Source of the DNA: Actinomycetes bacterium
Lineage (GTDB): Bacteria > Actinomycetota > Thermoleophilia > Solirubrobacterales > Solirubrobacteraceae
Length of the DNA stretch: 48,250 bases
Reading direction: 5' to 3'
NCBI GenBank assembly: GCA_021851525.1
Contig: JAJZDA010000005.1
Coordinates: 1 to 48,250, forward strand
Positions 1-8,141 of this stretch are shown here, piece after piece. Position 1 is the stretch's first letter. Each line of letters begins with the position of its first letter. The notes below the pieces were generated by a model. That model was given only the letters and a program-made list of their open reading frames with translations, was not told where the DNA came from and ran no database searches. The position numbers and the translations under genes were made by a program.

Positions 1-90
1 CGGCGCGGCAGCCCGGCGCGGCGTCCGGGGCGGCGTCCGGGGCGGCAGCCCGGCGCGGCTGCCCGGCTCGGCTGCCCGGTCCCCGGTTGC
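1..90. repeat. Degenerate GC-rich tandem repeats
   Basis: The first 90 bases are almost pure G and C and consist of imperfect alternating units of about 10-14 bases, for example repeated GGCGTCCGGGGC and GGC(A/T)GCCCGGC(G/T)CGGC blocks. No reading frame with protein-like composition is seen. The stretch to the next gene (91-313) holds no supportable gene and presumably carries the promoter of the secreted phosphoesterase, but I cannot pick out convincing -35/-10 boxes. Confidence 0.5.
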
Positions 91-313
91 ATTGCGCCCC
101 GCGCCCCTGCGCGAGCGGCGCAACACCCTACGCCGTCAGTGTCATGCGCCTGTGATCAGGTGGTGGTGGCGCGGTGAAACGAGAGACACATGTTGGTGAC
201 AGCCCCGCCACACCGTCGCGGGCACGGCGGCGGAGGATGTGCGCGCGTCGCGTTCGGGGCGGCCGCGGCGTCAGCAGCCTGTGCCGCTCCATCAACAGCA
301 AAGAGGAGTTGAC

Positions 314-2467
314 TTGTTCACCCGCAAGAAGTCAATCGTCGCGCTGCTGGGGGCCGTGGCCATCGGCGCCTCGGCGATCGGGATCTCCGCATCCGCCGCC
401 GACACGCCGGGCGGTGGCGACCCGGCGGCCGCCTTCGCGACCACCACACCGATCAAGCACGTGGTCGTGATCTACGGTGAGAACGTCTCATTCGACCACT
501 ACTTCGGAACCTACCCCAACGCCCTGAACCTGCCCGGCGAGCCGGCCTTCCATGCGCTCCCGGGAACGCCGTCGGTCAACGGCCTGAGCACCGCGCTGCT
601 GGCCGCCAACCCCAACGAGTACAACCCCAGCCGGCTCTCACCCGCGCAGGCGCTCACCTGCGACCAGAACCACGGCTACACGGCTGAGCAGAGCGCCTTT
701 GACGGTGGCCTGATGGACCGGTTCGTGCAGGACACCACGGGCGGCGGCTGCACGCAGAGCACCTACCCGGACTCCGGCAATTACGGTCCCAAGGGGATCG
801 TGATGGATTACTACGACGGCAACACCGTCACGGCGCTTTGGAACTACGCCCAGCACTTCACGCTCAACGACAACTTCTACGGAACGCAGTTCGGGCCCTC
901 CACCCCCGGGGCGATCAACGTCAGCTCCTCCAACACCAGCGGCGCGGCGGCGCAGGGCGGCAGCAGCGGCGCCGTCGCCAACGGCACTGACATCAGCGAC
1001 ATCGATCCCTATTACGACCAGTGCTCGAACCCGAGCCTGCCGCTCTCGAGCAGCGACATCCCCGGGACCGGCATCCAGGCTCCCGGCGGCGTCACGCTGG
1101 CGATGAGCGGCAAGAACGTCGGAGACCTGCTGAACGCCAAGAGCATCAGCTGGGGCTGGTTTGAAGGCGGCTTCACACCGTCGTCCTACGTCAACGGACG
1201 GCCGGTGTGCGGCAGCTCCCACACCAACATCGGCGGCGCGACGGTGACCGACTACATCCAGCACCACGAGCCGTTCCAGTACTACGCGAGCACCGCAAAC
1301 CCGATGCACAACTCACCGTCCTCGGTGGCCCAGGTCGGCATCAGTGATCCGGCCGGCACGCCGCTGGCGCAGGCTGTGAACCACCAGTACGACCTCACCT
1401 GGTTCAACCGCACGCTGGCCAACGGCAACATGCCGGCGGTCTCCTACCTGAAGGCGCCCGGCTACCAGGACGCTCACGCCGGATACTCCGATCCGCTGGA
1501 CGAGCAGCGGTTCCTGGTCGAGGAGATCAACAGGATCGAGCAGTCGAAGTTCTGGCCCTCAACCGCGATCTTCATCAGCTACGACGACTCGGATGGCTGG
1601 TATGACCACCAGATGGGCCCGATCATCCGCAGCTCCGCGGACCCCAACACGGACACGCTCAACGGCGCCGGCAGGTGCGGCAACGGCGCCCTGATCGGCG
1701 GCAACGACCGCTGTGGCGTCGGTCCGCGCATCCCGCTGCTCGTGATCTCACCGTGGGCCCGGCAGAACTACGTGGACAACACCTTCAGTGAGCAGGCGTC
1801 GATCGTGCGCTTCATCGAGGACAACTGGAGCCTGGGCCGCGTCGGCAACTACGGCGCCGATGCGTCGGCGGGCTCGCTGATGGCCGCGTTTGACTTCAAG
1901 CAGAGCTACGGTCACGCGCCGGCGATCATCCTCAACGACGCCACCGGTGAGGTGCAGCAGACGATCTACCCCAACGGTGAGACGGTCAGCGGTGGGCAGC
2001 CGGACACGCAGACCACCACCCTGCAGACGACCACGTCGCGGACGGCCACGCCAACCACCCCCGCGGCCACGCCGCCGGCCACGCCAACCACCCCCGCGGC
2101 CAACAACGACAGCGGCTCAGGTGGCGCTCAGCAGCCCACCACGACGCTGATCACCCAGACCGCGAACGGCACCACCCGCGTGGTGTCGGTGAAGCTGCCG
2201 GATGTGCACTGCGTCCGGGTGGTGCGCGGCTCACGGATGACGCTCACGTGCATGATCCGCGGCGAGTTGAGGCTGCACACGCTGCTGCGCGTGCGTCTGT
2301 ACCGCGGGCGCCGGCTGCTGGCCAACGTCGCCCGTCGCGCGATCCACGGCAGGGAGCGGTTCCAGCTCAGGCTCGGCCGCTCACGCGCCGGTCGCTACCG
2401 CGTCACGGTGTCGATCGACACCAACGGCACGGTGCGCTCGATGGACCGCACGTTCCGCGTCAGCTGA
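314..2467 (+). CDS. Secreted phospholipase C/acid phosphatase-type phosphoesterase
   Basis: A 717-residue exported phosphoesterase of the alkaline-phosphatase-like superfamily (bacterial phospholipase C/acid phosphatase family), expected to hydrolyse phosphate esters outside the cell. The start is taken as TTG at 314, because AGGAG lies five bases upstream and the protein then begins with a normal signal peptide (FTRKKS, then a hydrophobic core ending ASAAD); a longer frame upstream has poor protein composition. Family motifs are visible: ENVSFDHYFGTYP near residue 56 with the likely metal/nucleophile region, NDNFYGTQFGPSTPGAIN, SWGWFEGGF, and YDDSDGWYDH at about 423-432. After the catalytic domain comes a Thr/Pro-rich linker (about residues 567-605), then a C-terminal Cys-containing beta-rich domain. 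A strong hairpin follows the stop. The substrate (phospholipid or another ester) cannot be decided. Confidence 0.9.
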   Translation: MFTRKKSIVALLGAVAIGASAIGISASAADTPGGGDPAAAFATTTPIKHVVVIYGENVSFDHYFGTYPNALNLPGEPAFHALPGTPSVNGLSTALLAANPNEYNPSRLSPAQALTCDQNHGYTAEQSAFDGGLMDRFVQDTTGGGCTQSTYPDSGNYGPKGIVMDYYDGNTVTALWNYAQHFTLNDNFYGTQFGPSTPGAINVSSSNTSGAAAQGGSSGAVANGTDISDIDPYYDQCSNPSLPLSSSDIPGTGIQAPGGVTLAMSGKNVGDLLNAKSISWGWFEGGFTPSSYVNGRPVCGSSHTNIGGATVTDYIQHHEPFQYYASTANPMHNSPSSVAQVGISDPAGTPLAQAVNHQYDLTWFNRTLANGNMPAVSYLKAPGYQDAHAGYSDPLDEQRFLVEEINRIEQSKFWPSTAIFISYDDSDGWYDHQMGPIIRSSADPNTDTLNGAGRCGNGALIGGNDRCGVGPRIPLLVISPWARQNYVDNTFSEQASIVRFIEDNWSLGRVGNYGADASAGSLMAAFDFKQSYGHAPAIILNDATGEVQQTIYPNGETVSGGQPDTQTTTLQTTTSRTATPTTPAATPPATPTTPAANNDSGSGGAQQPTTTLITQTANGTTRVVSVKLPDVHCVRVVRGSRMTLTCMIRGELRLHTLLRVRLYRGRRLLANVARRAIHGRERFQLRLGRSRAGRYRVTVSIDTNGTVRSMDRTFRVS
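2044..2102 (+). repeat. 26-bp direct repeat in Thr/Pro linker
   Basis: Bases 2044-2069 and 2077-2102 are identical (26 bases starting GGCCACGCCAACC), offset by 33 bases (11 codons). They encode duplicated ATPTTPAA segments in the linker of the secreted phosphoesterase, so linker length may vary between strains. Confidence 0.75.
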
Positions 2468-2496
2468 GAAGCGCCGGCGCGCGGGTGGCCTGATGG

Positions 2497-2526
2497 TGGG
2501 GCCCGGCCAAGCTCGGCCGGGCCCCA
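2497..2526 (+). terminator. Hairpin terminator after phosphoesterase gene
   Basis: A perfect 12-bp stem (TGGGGCCCGGCC with GGCCGGGCCCCA) and a 6-base loop lie 30 bases after the stop codon. There is no U tract, as is common in high-GC actinobacteria. It probably ends transcription of the phosphoesterase gene. Confidence 0.7.
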
Positions 2527-2684
2527 CATGCGTCAGCGGTCCACACGGACGGCGGTCCTCGCGCCCGCGCAGAGCGCGCGCGAGGACTGCGCGTTTATGC
2601 GGATGCGAGCCAGCCGCTCAGGCGTGAACATCCACCGATCGGCACCGCGCATCAGCGGCATCAACCGCGGCGGATGGACAGGCC

Positions 2685-4253
2685 TTGAAAGTCTCCGCAG
2701 ACGAGATCTCAACCCGGGCCCGTGAGGGCCTCGCCCTCGGGGCGGCGCTTGTCTTCCTGGCCGCGGCCGGAACGTTCGTCGCGTTGAGCGCCGTGCACCT
2801 CAGCGACCCGGCGGTCAGCGCCGCGCTGGAGGCCGTGATGACGGTGCTCGCGCTGCTGAGCATCGTGCGCCTGGAGCGCTGCTTCGGCTGGAGCAGGGAG
2901 CGGCGCGACCTGCTGCTGATGGCGGCGGTCGTGGCGGTCTGGCTGCGCGACGCGCCACTGGAGGCGCTGCCGGCGCTCGCCGGGATCAACCGTGAGGATG
3001 CCAGCGACGCGGTGCAGGTGGCGATGCAGGCGCTGGTCGTGGTCAGCTTCCTGCTCGCCGCCTTCACGCCGCGCAGGCGGCTTGCGGCCAGCGTGCGCCG
3101 GCCGGTCCTGTTCAGCGCGCTCGGCGTGGTCGCGATCGTGCTGCTCGCAGGAGCGCTCGACTTGGTGATCGGCGCGCGCCCGTTCGCACAGGTCGTTCAC
3201 CCCCTGCATCACCTGAAGCTGGGCAGCAGCGTGCCTGAGATCGCGTGGATCTCGATCTCCAGCGCGCTGCTGGTCGCCGCGGCGGCGGGCCTCGGGGCGC
3301 GCGCCTCACGCGGGGAGGCCCGGCTGGCTCCGTTCGCGGCCGCCGCACTGCTGATGGCCGTCGCGCGGCTGCAGGCGGTGGCTATCCCGGGATCCGTCAG
3401 CGCCTGGGTGACTGTCGGGGACGGCCTGCGCCTGCTCGCCTACGCGCTGGTGCTCTGGGGAGCCTCGGCGCGCTACCAGCAGGCGCTGGCGGCGCGCCTG
3501 CTGAGCAGCTCGGAGGTCGACGTTGACCAGCTTGAGCATGCGGCCAGCGAGGCCGCGGCACGTGAGCGCCAGCGCCTCGCACGTGACCTGCACGACGGGC
3601 TCGCGCAGGACCTCGCCGTGATCGCGCTGCACGCTCAGCAGCTCGAGTCACGGCTCGGGCGCGAACATCCGCTGACGATCGCCGCGCGCCGCGCGCTGGC
3701 GAGATCACGCGGCGCGATCGTCGACCTCTCGGCCGCATCGGCGCCGAGTCTCGCCGAGGCGCTGGGCGAGGTAGCGGATGAGTTGCGGCGCAGCTACGCC
3801 GTGCGGGTCGAGCTCGAGCTCGACCCGCAGCTGGGGGAGCTCGACCCGCTGCTGCCCGGGGATGCGCGTGAGCACCTGGTGCGGATCATGCGCGAGGCGA
3901 TCGTCAACGCGGTCAAGCACGGTGACGCGCGGCGGGTGCAGGTGCAGCTGGCCCACGCCAGCCAGTGCCTGCGCCTGGCGGTAGCTGACGACGGGCACGG
4001 GATCCCGGACCGGCACGTCGGTGCAGCGGACGGCTTCGGAATGGTGATGATGCGCGCCCGCGCGCGGATGCTCGACGGTGAGCTGCGCGTCGGCCGGCGG
4101 GGCGGTGGCGGCACGGAGCTGCAACTGCTGCTGCCACTGCCCGCCGGGTTCGCCGCGCCTGAGGCCGAGCGTGGCACGCAGCCCGAAGCTGCAGCTCCCC
4201 TCGACAGTGCCGGTGGACGATCAGACGGAGGGGCGTCGCAGGGAGCTCAGTAG
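2685..4253 (+). CDS. NarL-family membrane sensor histidine kinase
   Basis: A 522-residue two-component sensor kinase. The first ~270 residues hold about seven or eight hydrophobic segments with little extracellular sequence, so the signal is probably membrane-borne or intracellular. The HisKA_3 dimerisation domain has the H-box RQRLARDLHDGLAQD near residue 300, with the phosphorylated His in DLHDG. The ATPase domain has the N-box REAIVNAVKHG, the G1 box VADDGHGIP and GFGMVMMRARA. The C-terminal ~40 residues are disordered. The start is TTG with no clear ribosome binding site, so it could lie elsewhere nearby. Its 3' end overlaps the convergent yvcK-like gene by 33 bases. A NarL-type regulator lies at 7152, on the other side of glmS-yvcK, and could be its partner (inference). 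Confidence 0.88.
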   Translation: MKVSADEISTRAREGLALGAALVFLAAAGTFVALSAVHLSDPAVSAALEAVMTVLALLSIVRLERCFGWSRERRDLLLMAAVVAVWLRDAPLEALPALAGINREDASDAVQVAMQALVVVSFLLAAFTPRRRLAASVRRPVLFSALGVVAIVLLAGALDLVIGARPFAQVVHPLHHLKLGSSVPEIAWISISSALLVAAAAGLGARASRGEARLAPFAAAALLMAVARLQAVAIPGSVSAWVTVGDGLRLLAYALVLWGASARYQQALAARLLSSSEVDVDQLEHAASEAAARERQRLARDLHDGLAQDLAVIALHAQQLESRLGREHPLTIAARRALARSRGAIVDLSAASAPSLAEALGEVADELRRSYAVRVELELDPQLGELDPLLPGDAREHLVRIMREAIVNAVKHGDARRVQVQLAHASQCLRLAVADDGHGIPDRHVGAADGFGMVMMRARARMLDGELRVGRRGGGGTELQLLLPLPAGFAAPEAERGTQPEAAAPLDSAGGRSDGGASQGAQ

Positions 4254-5126
4254 CTGCTCCAGCGCCGCCCGCAGCAGCGTCGCGTCGTGAACCCCGGGGG
4301 CGTCGCCCTGCAGCGGGTGGGCGAGGCAGCGCACCCCGGCGCGTTGCAGCGGCCGGCGGTCGACGCACACGCCCGCTTCCGGGTCATAGAGCACCGCGTC
4401 CACGCGGATGCCGTGCTCAGTGAGTGCCGCCAGCTGCCTGGATGCGCTCAGCCCGTTGGCCTCGCCGCCGCCGTCACCCAGGTTGCACAGCCATACCACC
4501 GGCGCCCAGCTGGCAGCCAGAGTGGCGCGCAGGTCAGGCAGCGCAGCGGTGGCCAGCGTGCTGGTGAACAGCGAACCTGGGGCCAGCAGCAGCAGGTCAG
4601 CAGCCGCGACGGCGCGCAGCGCGGCTCGCGGTGAGCGCGGGCAGGCCGGGCTGAAGTAGAGCCTGCGCAGCGGTGTGCGGCAGCGCCCGATCGCCGACTC
4701 CCCGTGGACCAGCCGCCCATCCTGGGTCTCCGCAAGCAGCGCCACCGGCTCGCGTGTGGCCGGCAGCACGCGCGCCGCCACCCCGATCTGATCCTCGAGC
4801 CAGGAGGCGGCGAGGCCGAGGTCGCCAAAGGCCCCGGTGAGCGACTGCAGCAGCAGATTGCCGAGCGGGTGGGTTCCCACCCGGTGGATGGTCACCGGGC
4901 GGCTCAGTGCCCGCCCGGCGACGCTGCCCTCGCCGCTGAGCGCGGTCAACGACCGCCGCATGTCACCGACGGCGAGGCCGCGCAACGGCCCCCGCAAGGC
5001 CCCGGAGGAGCCACCGTCGTCAGCGATCGTGACCACTATCGAGAGGTCCACGGCGGCGTCACGCAGCGCTCGCACCACCGCGCTGGTGCCGTGCCCGCCG
5101 CCGAGTACGACGACTCGCTCGCGCAT
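4221..5126 (-). CDS. yvcK: YvcK/CofD-family gluconeogenesis factor-like protein
   Basis: A 301-residue member of the YvcK/CofD-like family. Relatives bind UDP-sugars such as UDP-GlcNAc and are needed for normal cell-wall synthesis on gluconeogenic carbon. The glycine-rich N-terminus (VVLGGGHGTSAVVRALRD), the family signature ADDGGSSGALRG at about residues 37-48, and PGSLFTSTLATAALPDLR further on are all visible. It is slightly shorter than usual (about 310-440 residues) but looks complete. The gene begins six bases after the glmS stop on the same strand, with GGTGGAG overlapping the glmS end as ribosome binding site. The pair is therefore almost certainly one operon joining amino-sugar synthesis and its regulation. 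The N-terminal sequence argues against a true CofD (F420 synthesis). Confidence 0.85.
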   Translation of the reverse strand: MRERVVVLGGGHGTSAVVRALRDAAVDLSIVVTIADDGGSSGALRGPLRGLAVGDMRRSLTALSGEGSVAGRALSRPVTIHRVGTHPLGNLLLQSLTGAFGDLGLAASWLEDQIGVAARVLPATREPVALLAETQDGRLVHGESAIGRCRTPLRRLYFSPACPRSPRAALRAVAAADLLLLAPGSLFTSTLATAALPDLRATLAASWAPVVWLCNLGDGGGEANGLSASRQLAALTEHGIRVDAVLYDPEAGVCVDRRPLQRAGVRCLAHPLQGDAPGVHDATLLRAALEQLLSSLRRPSV

Positions 5127-5132
5127 GGCCGC

Positions 5133-7025
5133 TCACTCCACCGTGACGGTCTTGGCGAGGTTGCGTGGCTGGTCGACGCTCAGCGAACGCGCCCTGGCGA
5201 GGTGGTAGGCGAACAGCTGCAGCGGCACGATCGCCAGCAGCACCTCCAGCAGCGGATCGGTGCGCGGCACGTAGACCACGTGGTCCGCGTACTCGTTGAC
5301 CTCGGTGAAGCCTTCGGCTGCCACCGCCAGCACCTGCGCGTGACGGGCCTTGACCTCCGCCATGTTCGCCAGCAGCTTCGGCAGCACGTTGACCTCGGTG
5401 GCGACGCAGATCACCGGCGTCTGGGGGCTGAGCAGCGCGATCGGCCCGTGCTTCATCTCACCGGCCGCGTAGGCGTCGGTCGGGACGTAGGAGATCTCCT
5501 TGAGCTTGAGCGCCCCCTCGAGCGCGACGGGCAGCCCGGTGAGCCGTCCCAGGTAGAGGAAGAACTGGCTCCCGGCCAGGTCCCGAGCGAGCGTCGCCAC
5601 CGGTTCGTCGACGGTCGCGATCAGCTCATCGATGCGGTCACCCAGCGACTGCAGCTCCTCGGCCAGCCAGCCGACCATCTCACTCGGCAGCCGACGCCTG
5701 ACGGTCGCCACCTGCAGCGCCACCATGTACAGCATCGCCACCTGGGCCACGAAGGTCTTGGTGGCCGCCACCCCCATCTCGATGCCCGCCTGCGTGAACA
5801 GCACGCCGTCGGCGTCACGCGTCGCCTGGCTGCCGGGGGCGTTGGTGATCACCAGCACCGGCGCGCCGTGCGCGCGCGCCAGCCGCATCGCCGCCAGCGT
5901 GTCCGCGGTCTCACCTGACTGCGTGATGGCCACCACGAGCGTGTTCTGGTTGAGGATCGGGTCGCGGTAGCGGAACTCAGACGCGACATCGACCTCCACC
6001 GGCACCCGCGCCCAGCGCTCCAGGGCCAGCTTGCCGGCCAGGCCCGCGTGGTAGGAGGTTCCGCAGGCCACCACGATCACGCGCTCCAGGGCGGCGATGC
6101 GCTGCGTGCTCAGCACCGTGCGGGCGGCATCCTGGATCTGCGCCATCGCGCTCTGCACCGTCGCGCGCACCGCGGCACCCTGCTCGTGGATCTCCTTGAG
6201 CATGAAGGTCTCATAGCCGTCCTTCTCGATCCGCTCGGGGTCCCAGCCGGCGCTGGTGACCGACGGCGGGTGCGCCTCACCGGCGGCGTCGAGCAGCACC
6301 ACCTCGTCGGCGCGCAGCACCGCGATCTCACCGTCCTGTGGCACCGCGACCTCCCGGGTGTGGGGCAGGAACGCAGCTATCGATGAGGCGATGAACTGCT
6401 CGCCCTGGCCGATCCCGATGGTCAGGGGCGCGCCCTGGCGCACGGCGACCAGCAGGTCCGGCTCCTCGCTGGCCATCGCCACCAGCGCGTACTGGCCCTG
6501 GAACAGGTGCATGGTCTCGGCCACGGTCTGGGCGAGGTCACCCGTGTACATGAGGCCGAGCATCTGCGCCACAACCTCGGCGTCGGTCTCGGAGTCGCAC
6601 GCGATCCCGCGGCGGGCGAGCCTCGCCCGCAGCTCCAGATGGTTCTCGATGATCCCGTTGAGCACGATCCAGACCCGGCCGCGGGCATCGACGTGCGGGT
6701 GCGCGTTGCGCTCCGTCACGGCCCCGTGTGTGGCCCAGCGGGTGTGGCCGATGCCGAGCTGCCGCTCGAGTGTCGCGGTGGCGCCGCCGGTCGGGTTCCC
6801 CGCAAGCCGCCGCTCGGCTAGCGCGGCGCTGCTCAGACGGCGCTTGTCGTGCAGCGCGGTGCGCAGCGACGCGAGGTTGCCGACCGCCCGCACACGCTGC
6901 ACGCGGTCACCCTCAAACCACGCCAGGCCGGCTGAGTCGTAGCCACGGTACTCCAGCCGCTCCAGGCCCTCCATCAGCACCTGCGCCGAGCGGCGCCAGC
7001 CTACGTAACCGATGATCCCGCACAT
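5133..7025 (-). CDS. glmS: Glutamine--fructose-6-phosphate aminotransferase
   Basis: A 630-residue enzyme making glucosamine-6-phosphate from fructose-6-phosphate and glutamine, the first step to UDP-GlcNAc. The start is fixed by the catalytic N-terminus M-CGIIGYVG: Cys2 is the glutaminase nucleophile after Met removal, and AAAGG lies seven bases upstream; an ATG two codons earlier sits too close to that site. The glutaminase domain has GHTRWATHG and the NGIIENH segment. Two SIS sugar-isomerase domains follow (ACGTSYHAG, ITQSGETADTLAA, KEISYVPTDAYAAGEMKHG), and it ends with the conserved PRNLAKTVTVE. No glmS ribozyme or other leader structure is seen upstream. It heads a two-gene operon with the yvcK-like gene and, being close to a polysaccharide locus, could supply its precursors. 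Confidence 0.97.
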   Translation of the reverse strand: MCGIIGYVGWRRSAQVLMEGLERLEYRGYDSAGLAWFEGDRVQRVRAVGNLASLRTALHDKRRLSSAALAERRLAGNPTGGATATLERQLGIGHTRWATHGAVTERNAHPHVDARGRVWIVLNGIIENHLELRARLARRGIACDSETDAEVVAQMLGLMYTGDLAQTVAETMHLFQGQYALVAMASEEPDLLVAVRQGAPLTIGIGQGEQFIASSIAAFLPHTREVAVPQDGEIAVLRADEVVLLDAAGEAHPPSVTSAGWDPERIEKDGYETFMLKEIHEQGAAVRATVQSAMAQIQDAARTVLSTQRIAALERVIVVACGTSYHAGLAGKLALERWARVPVEVDVASEFRYRDPILNQNTLVVAITQSGETADTLAAMRLARAHGAPVLVITNAPGSQATRDADGVLFTQAGIEMGVAATKTFVAQVAMLYMVALQVATVRRRLPSEMVGWLAEELQSLGDRIDELIATVDEPVATLARDLAGSQFFLYLGRLTGLPVALEGALKLKEISYVPTDAYAAGEMKHGPIALLSPQTPVICVATEVNVLPKLLANMAEVKARHAQVLAVAAEGFTEVNEYADHVVYVPRTDPLLEVLLAIVPLQLFAYHLARARSLSVDQPRNLAKTVTVE

Positions 7026-7147
7026 CGCCATGCCTTTCTTCCGGGAGTTCTGATTGCAGCGCAGGCGCGCCCTCAGTTGAATGGGAGCCACGGGCCAACT
7101 GCGTTCAGGTGCTGATCGGCCACGCGTCGGCGGGCGCGCCGGCGGCG

Positions 7148-7153
7148 TAGGAT
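7148..7153 (+). promoter_or_regulatory. Candidate -10 element (TAGGAT) of response regulator
   Basis: TAGGAT fits the actinobacterial TANNNT -10 pattern and lies exactly seven bases before an in-frame TTG at 7161. It overlaps the ATG at 7152. The same arrangement occurs before two other genes here (25171 and 26481). If it is a real -10 box, the regulator would be translated from a leaderless transcript starting near 7161 rather than from 7152. Confidence 0.35.
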
Positions 7154-7808
7154 GCGGGTCTTGGCTGGCGAGCATCCGAGCGTGGTCGTGGTCGATGACC
7201 AGGAGCTGTTCCGCAGCGGCCTGATCGGCCTGCTGAAGGAACGCGGGATCCGCGTGCTGGGGGATGCCGGTCTGGGCGCGGAGGGCGTCAGGCTGGCCAG
7301 CGAGCTGCATCCCGACGTGGTGCTGATGGATCTCAGCATGCCGGGCATGTCGGGGGTCGAGGCGACCCAGCGCCTCAGCGCCGTGGCGCCGCTGGTGCAT
7401 GTGCTGGTGCTGACGGTCGTGGCCGATGAGCACCAGGTGATGGACGCCCTGCTGGCCGGCGCCAGCGGCTACCTGCTCAAGGACGCGCCGATCGATCAGA
7501 TCATCGACGGCATCCGGGCCAGCGCGCGGGGGGAGTCGATGATCTCCCCGCGGGTCGCTGGTCAGCTCGTGCAGCGGCTGCGCCAGCCCAGCGGGCTGCC
7601 GCCGTCACTGACGGGCGCCGAGCTGACCCCCAGGGAGGAGCAGGTGCTCGAGCTGCTGGCGCGCGGCGCCGACAACCGTGAGATTGCCCAGGCCCTGTTT
7701 CTCAGCGAGCACACCGTCAAGAACCACGTGTCCAGCATTCTCGCCAAGCTCCAGGTGGAGAACCGCATCCAGGCGGCGGTGCGCGCCGTGCGCGGGGGGC
7801 TGGTCTGA
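7152..7808 (+). CDS. NarL/LuxR-family response regulator
   Basis: A 218-residue DNA-binding response regulator. The receiver domain is intact: acidic pair DD at residues 15-16, phospho-accepting Asp60 in DVVLMDLSMPG, Thr in LVLTVV and Lys in GYLLKDAP. A LuxR/NarL helix-turn-helix follows (LTPREEQVLELLARG, then IAQALFLSEHTVKNHVSSILAKL). It is the only canonical regulator in the window and may be the partner of the sensor kinase at 2685, which has the matching HisKA_3 type. It is divergent from glmS and convergent with the small coiled-coil genes, so it could act on the nearby polysaccharide locus (inference). The true start may be TTG 7161. Confidence 0.92.
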   Translation: MRVLAGEHPSVVVVDDQELFRSGLIGLLKERGIRVLGDAGLGAEGVRLASELHPDVVLMDLSMPGMSGVEATQRLSAVAPLVHVLVLTVVADEHQVMDALLAGASGYLLKDAPIDQIIDGIRASARGESMISPRVAGQLVQRLRQPSGLPPSLTGAELTPREEQVLELLARGADNREIAQALFLSEHTVKNHVSSILAKLQVENRIQAAVRAVRGGLV

Positions 7809-7833
7809 TATGGCGCTGCTCGTCAAGTGTCGG

Positions 7834-7848
7834 CGCGGCTCTGCCGCG
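7834..7848. terminator. Short hairpin between convergent genes
   Basis: CGCGGC-TCT-GCCGCG forms a perfect 6-bp stem with a 3-base loop. It lies between the stop of the response regulator and the end of the opposite small coiled-coil gene, a position suited to a bidirectional terminator. No U tract is present. Confidence 0.4.
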
Positions 7849-7853
7849 GGCCG

Positions 7854-8141
7854 CTAGCGGCTCAGGCGATCGTGCCCGTTGATCGCGGGCGCTGCACCCA
7901 GCGCGACTGACAGCGAGCTGATCAGGCTGTCGAGCAGTTGCAGCTCGTCCTGCAGCTCGATCCGGCGGCGCGCCAGGTCCATCTCGGCGGACGTCTGGCG
8001 CCTGCTGCGCGCACCCACCGGGAGCTGCGCGTCCAGGCGCTCGCATTCAGCCTCGATGATCAGCCTGTAGGTGTGCAGCTCGGTGAGCGCGTCATCGGGG
8101 CTGAGACGGCGCCCGCCGCTAGCTGAGTGGTGGCTGCCCAT
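7854..8141 (-). CDS. Small coiled-coil protein, function unknown
   Basis: A 95-residue hydrophilic protein (begins MGSHHSASGG, ends NGHDRLSR) with two long predicted helices (LTELHTYRLIIEAECERLDAQL and a C-terminal stretch of about 45 residues rich in Glu, Leu and Arg), likely a helical hairpin or coiled coil. No catalytic motif is seen. The start at 8141 lies inside the end of the gene before it (23-base overlap), so the two are probably translationally coupled; a longer frame upstream would overlap that gene much further and is Arg/Pro-rich and unlikely. It is the last gene of the minus-strand pelF block and may be a scaffold or regulator of the polysaccharide machinery (inference). Confidence 0.6.
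   Translation of the reverse strand: MGSHHSASGGRRLSPDDALTELHTYRLIIEAECERLDAQLPVGARSRRQTSAEMDLARRRIELQDELQLLDSLISSLSVALGAAPAINGHDRLSR

Noticed and set aside
239-313. Upstream start (ATG 239) of the phosphoesterase
   Set aside because: It would add 25 Arg/Gln-rich residues before a normal signal peptide; TTG 314 has a good ribosome binding site.
4704-5918. 404-codon frame on the plus strand opposite yvcK/glmS
   Set aside because: His/Gln/Arg-rich antisense shadow of two certain genes; no motif.
7026-7151. glmS ribozyme or riboswitch upstream of glmS
   Set aside because: The leader is only about 120 bases shared with a divergent gene, and no ribozyme core was recognised.
5133-7433. Long N-terminal extension of GlmS (to 7433)
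   Set aside because: The extension runs across the start of the divergent regulator, has no enzyme-like sequence, and would block the catalytic Cys that must be at the N-terminus; the start is set at 7025.
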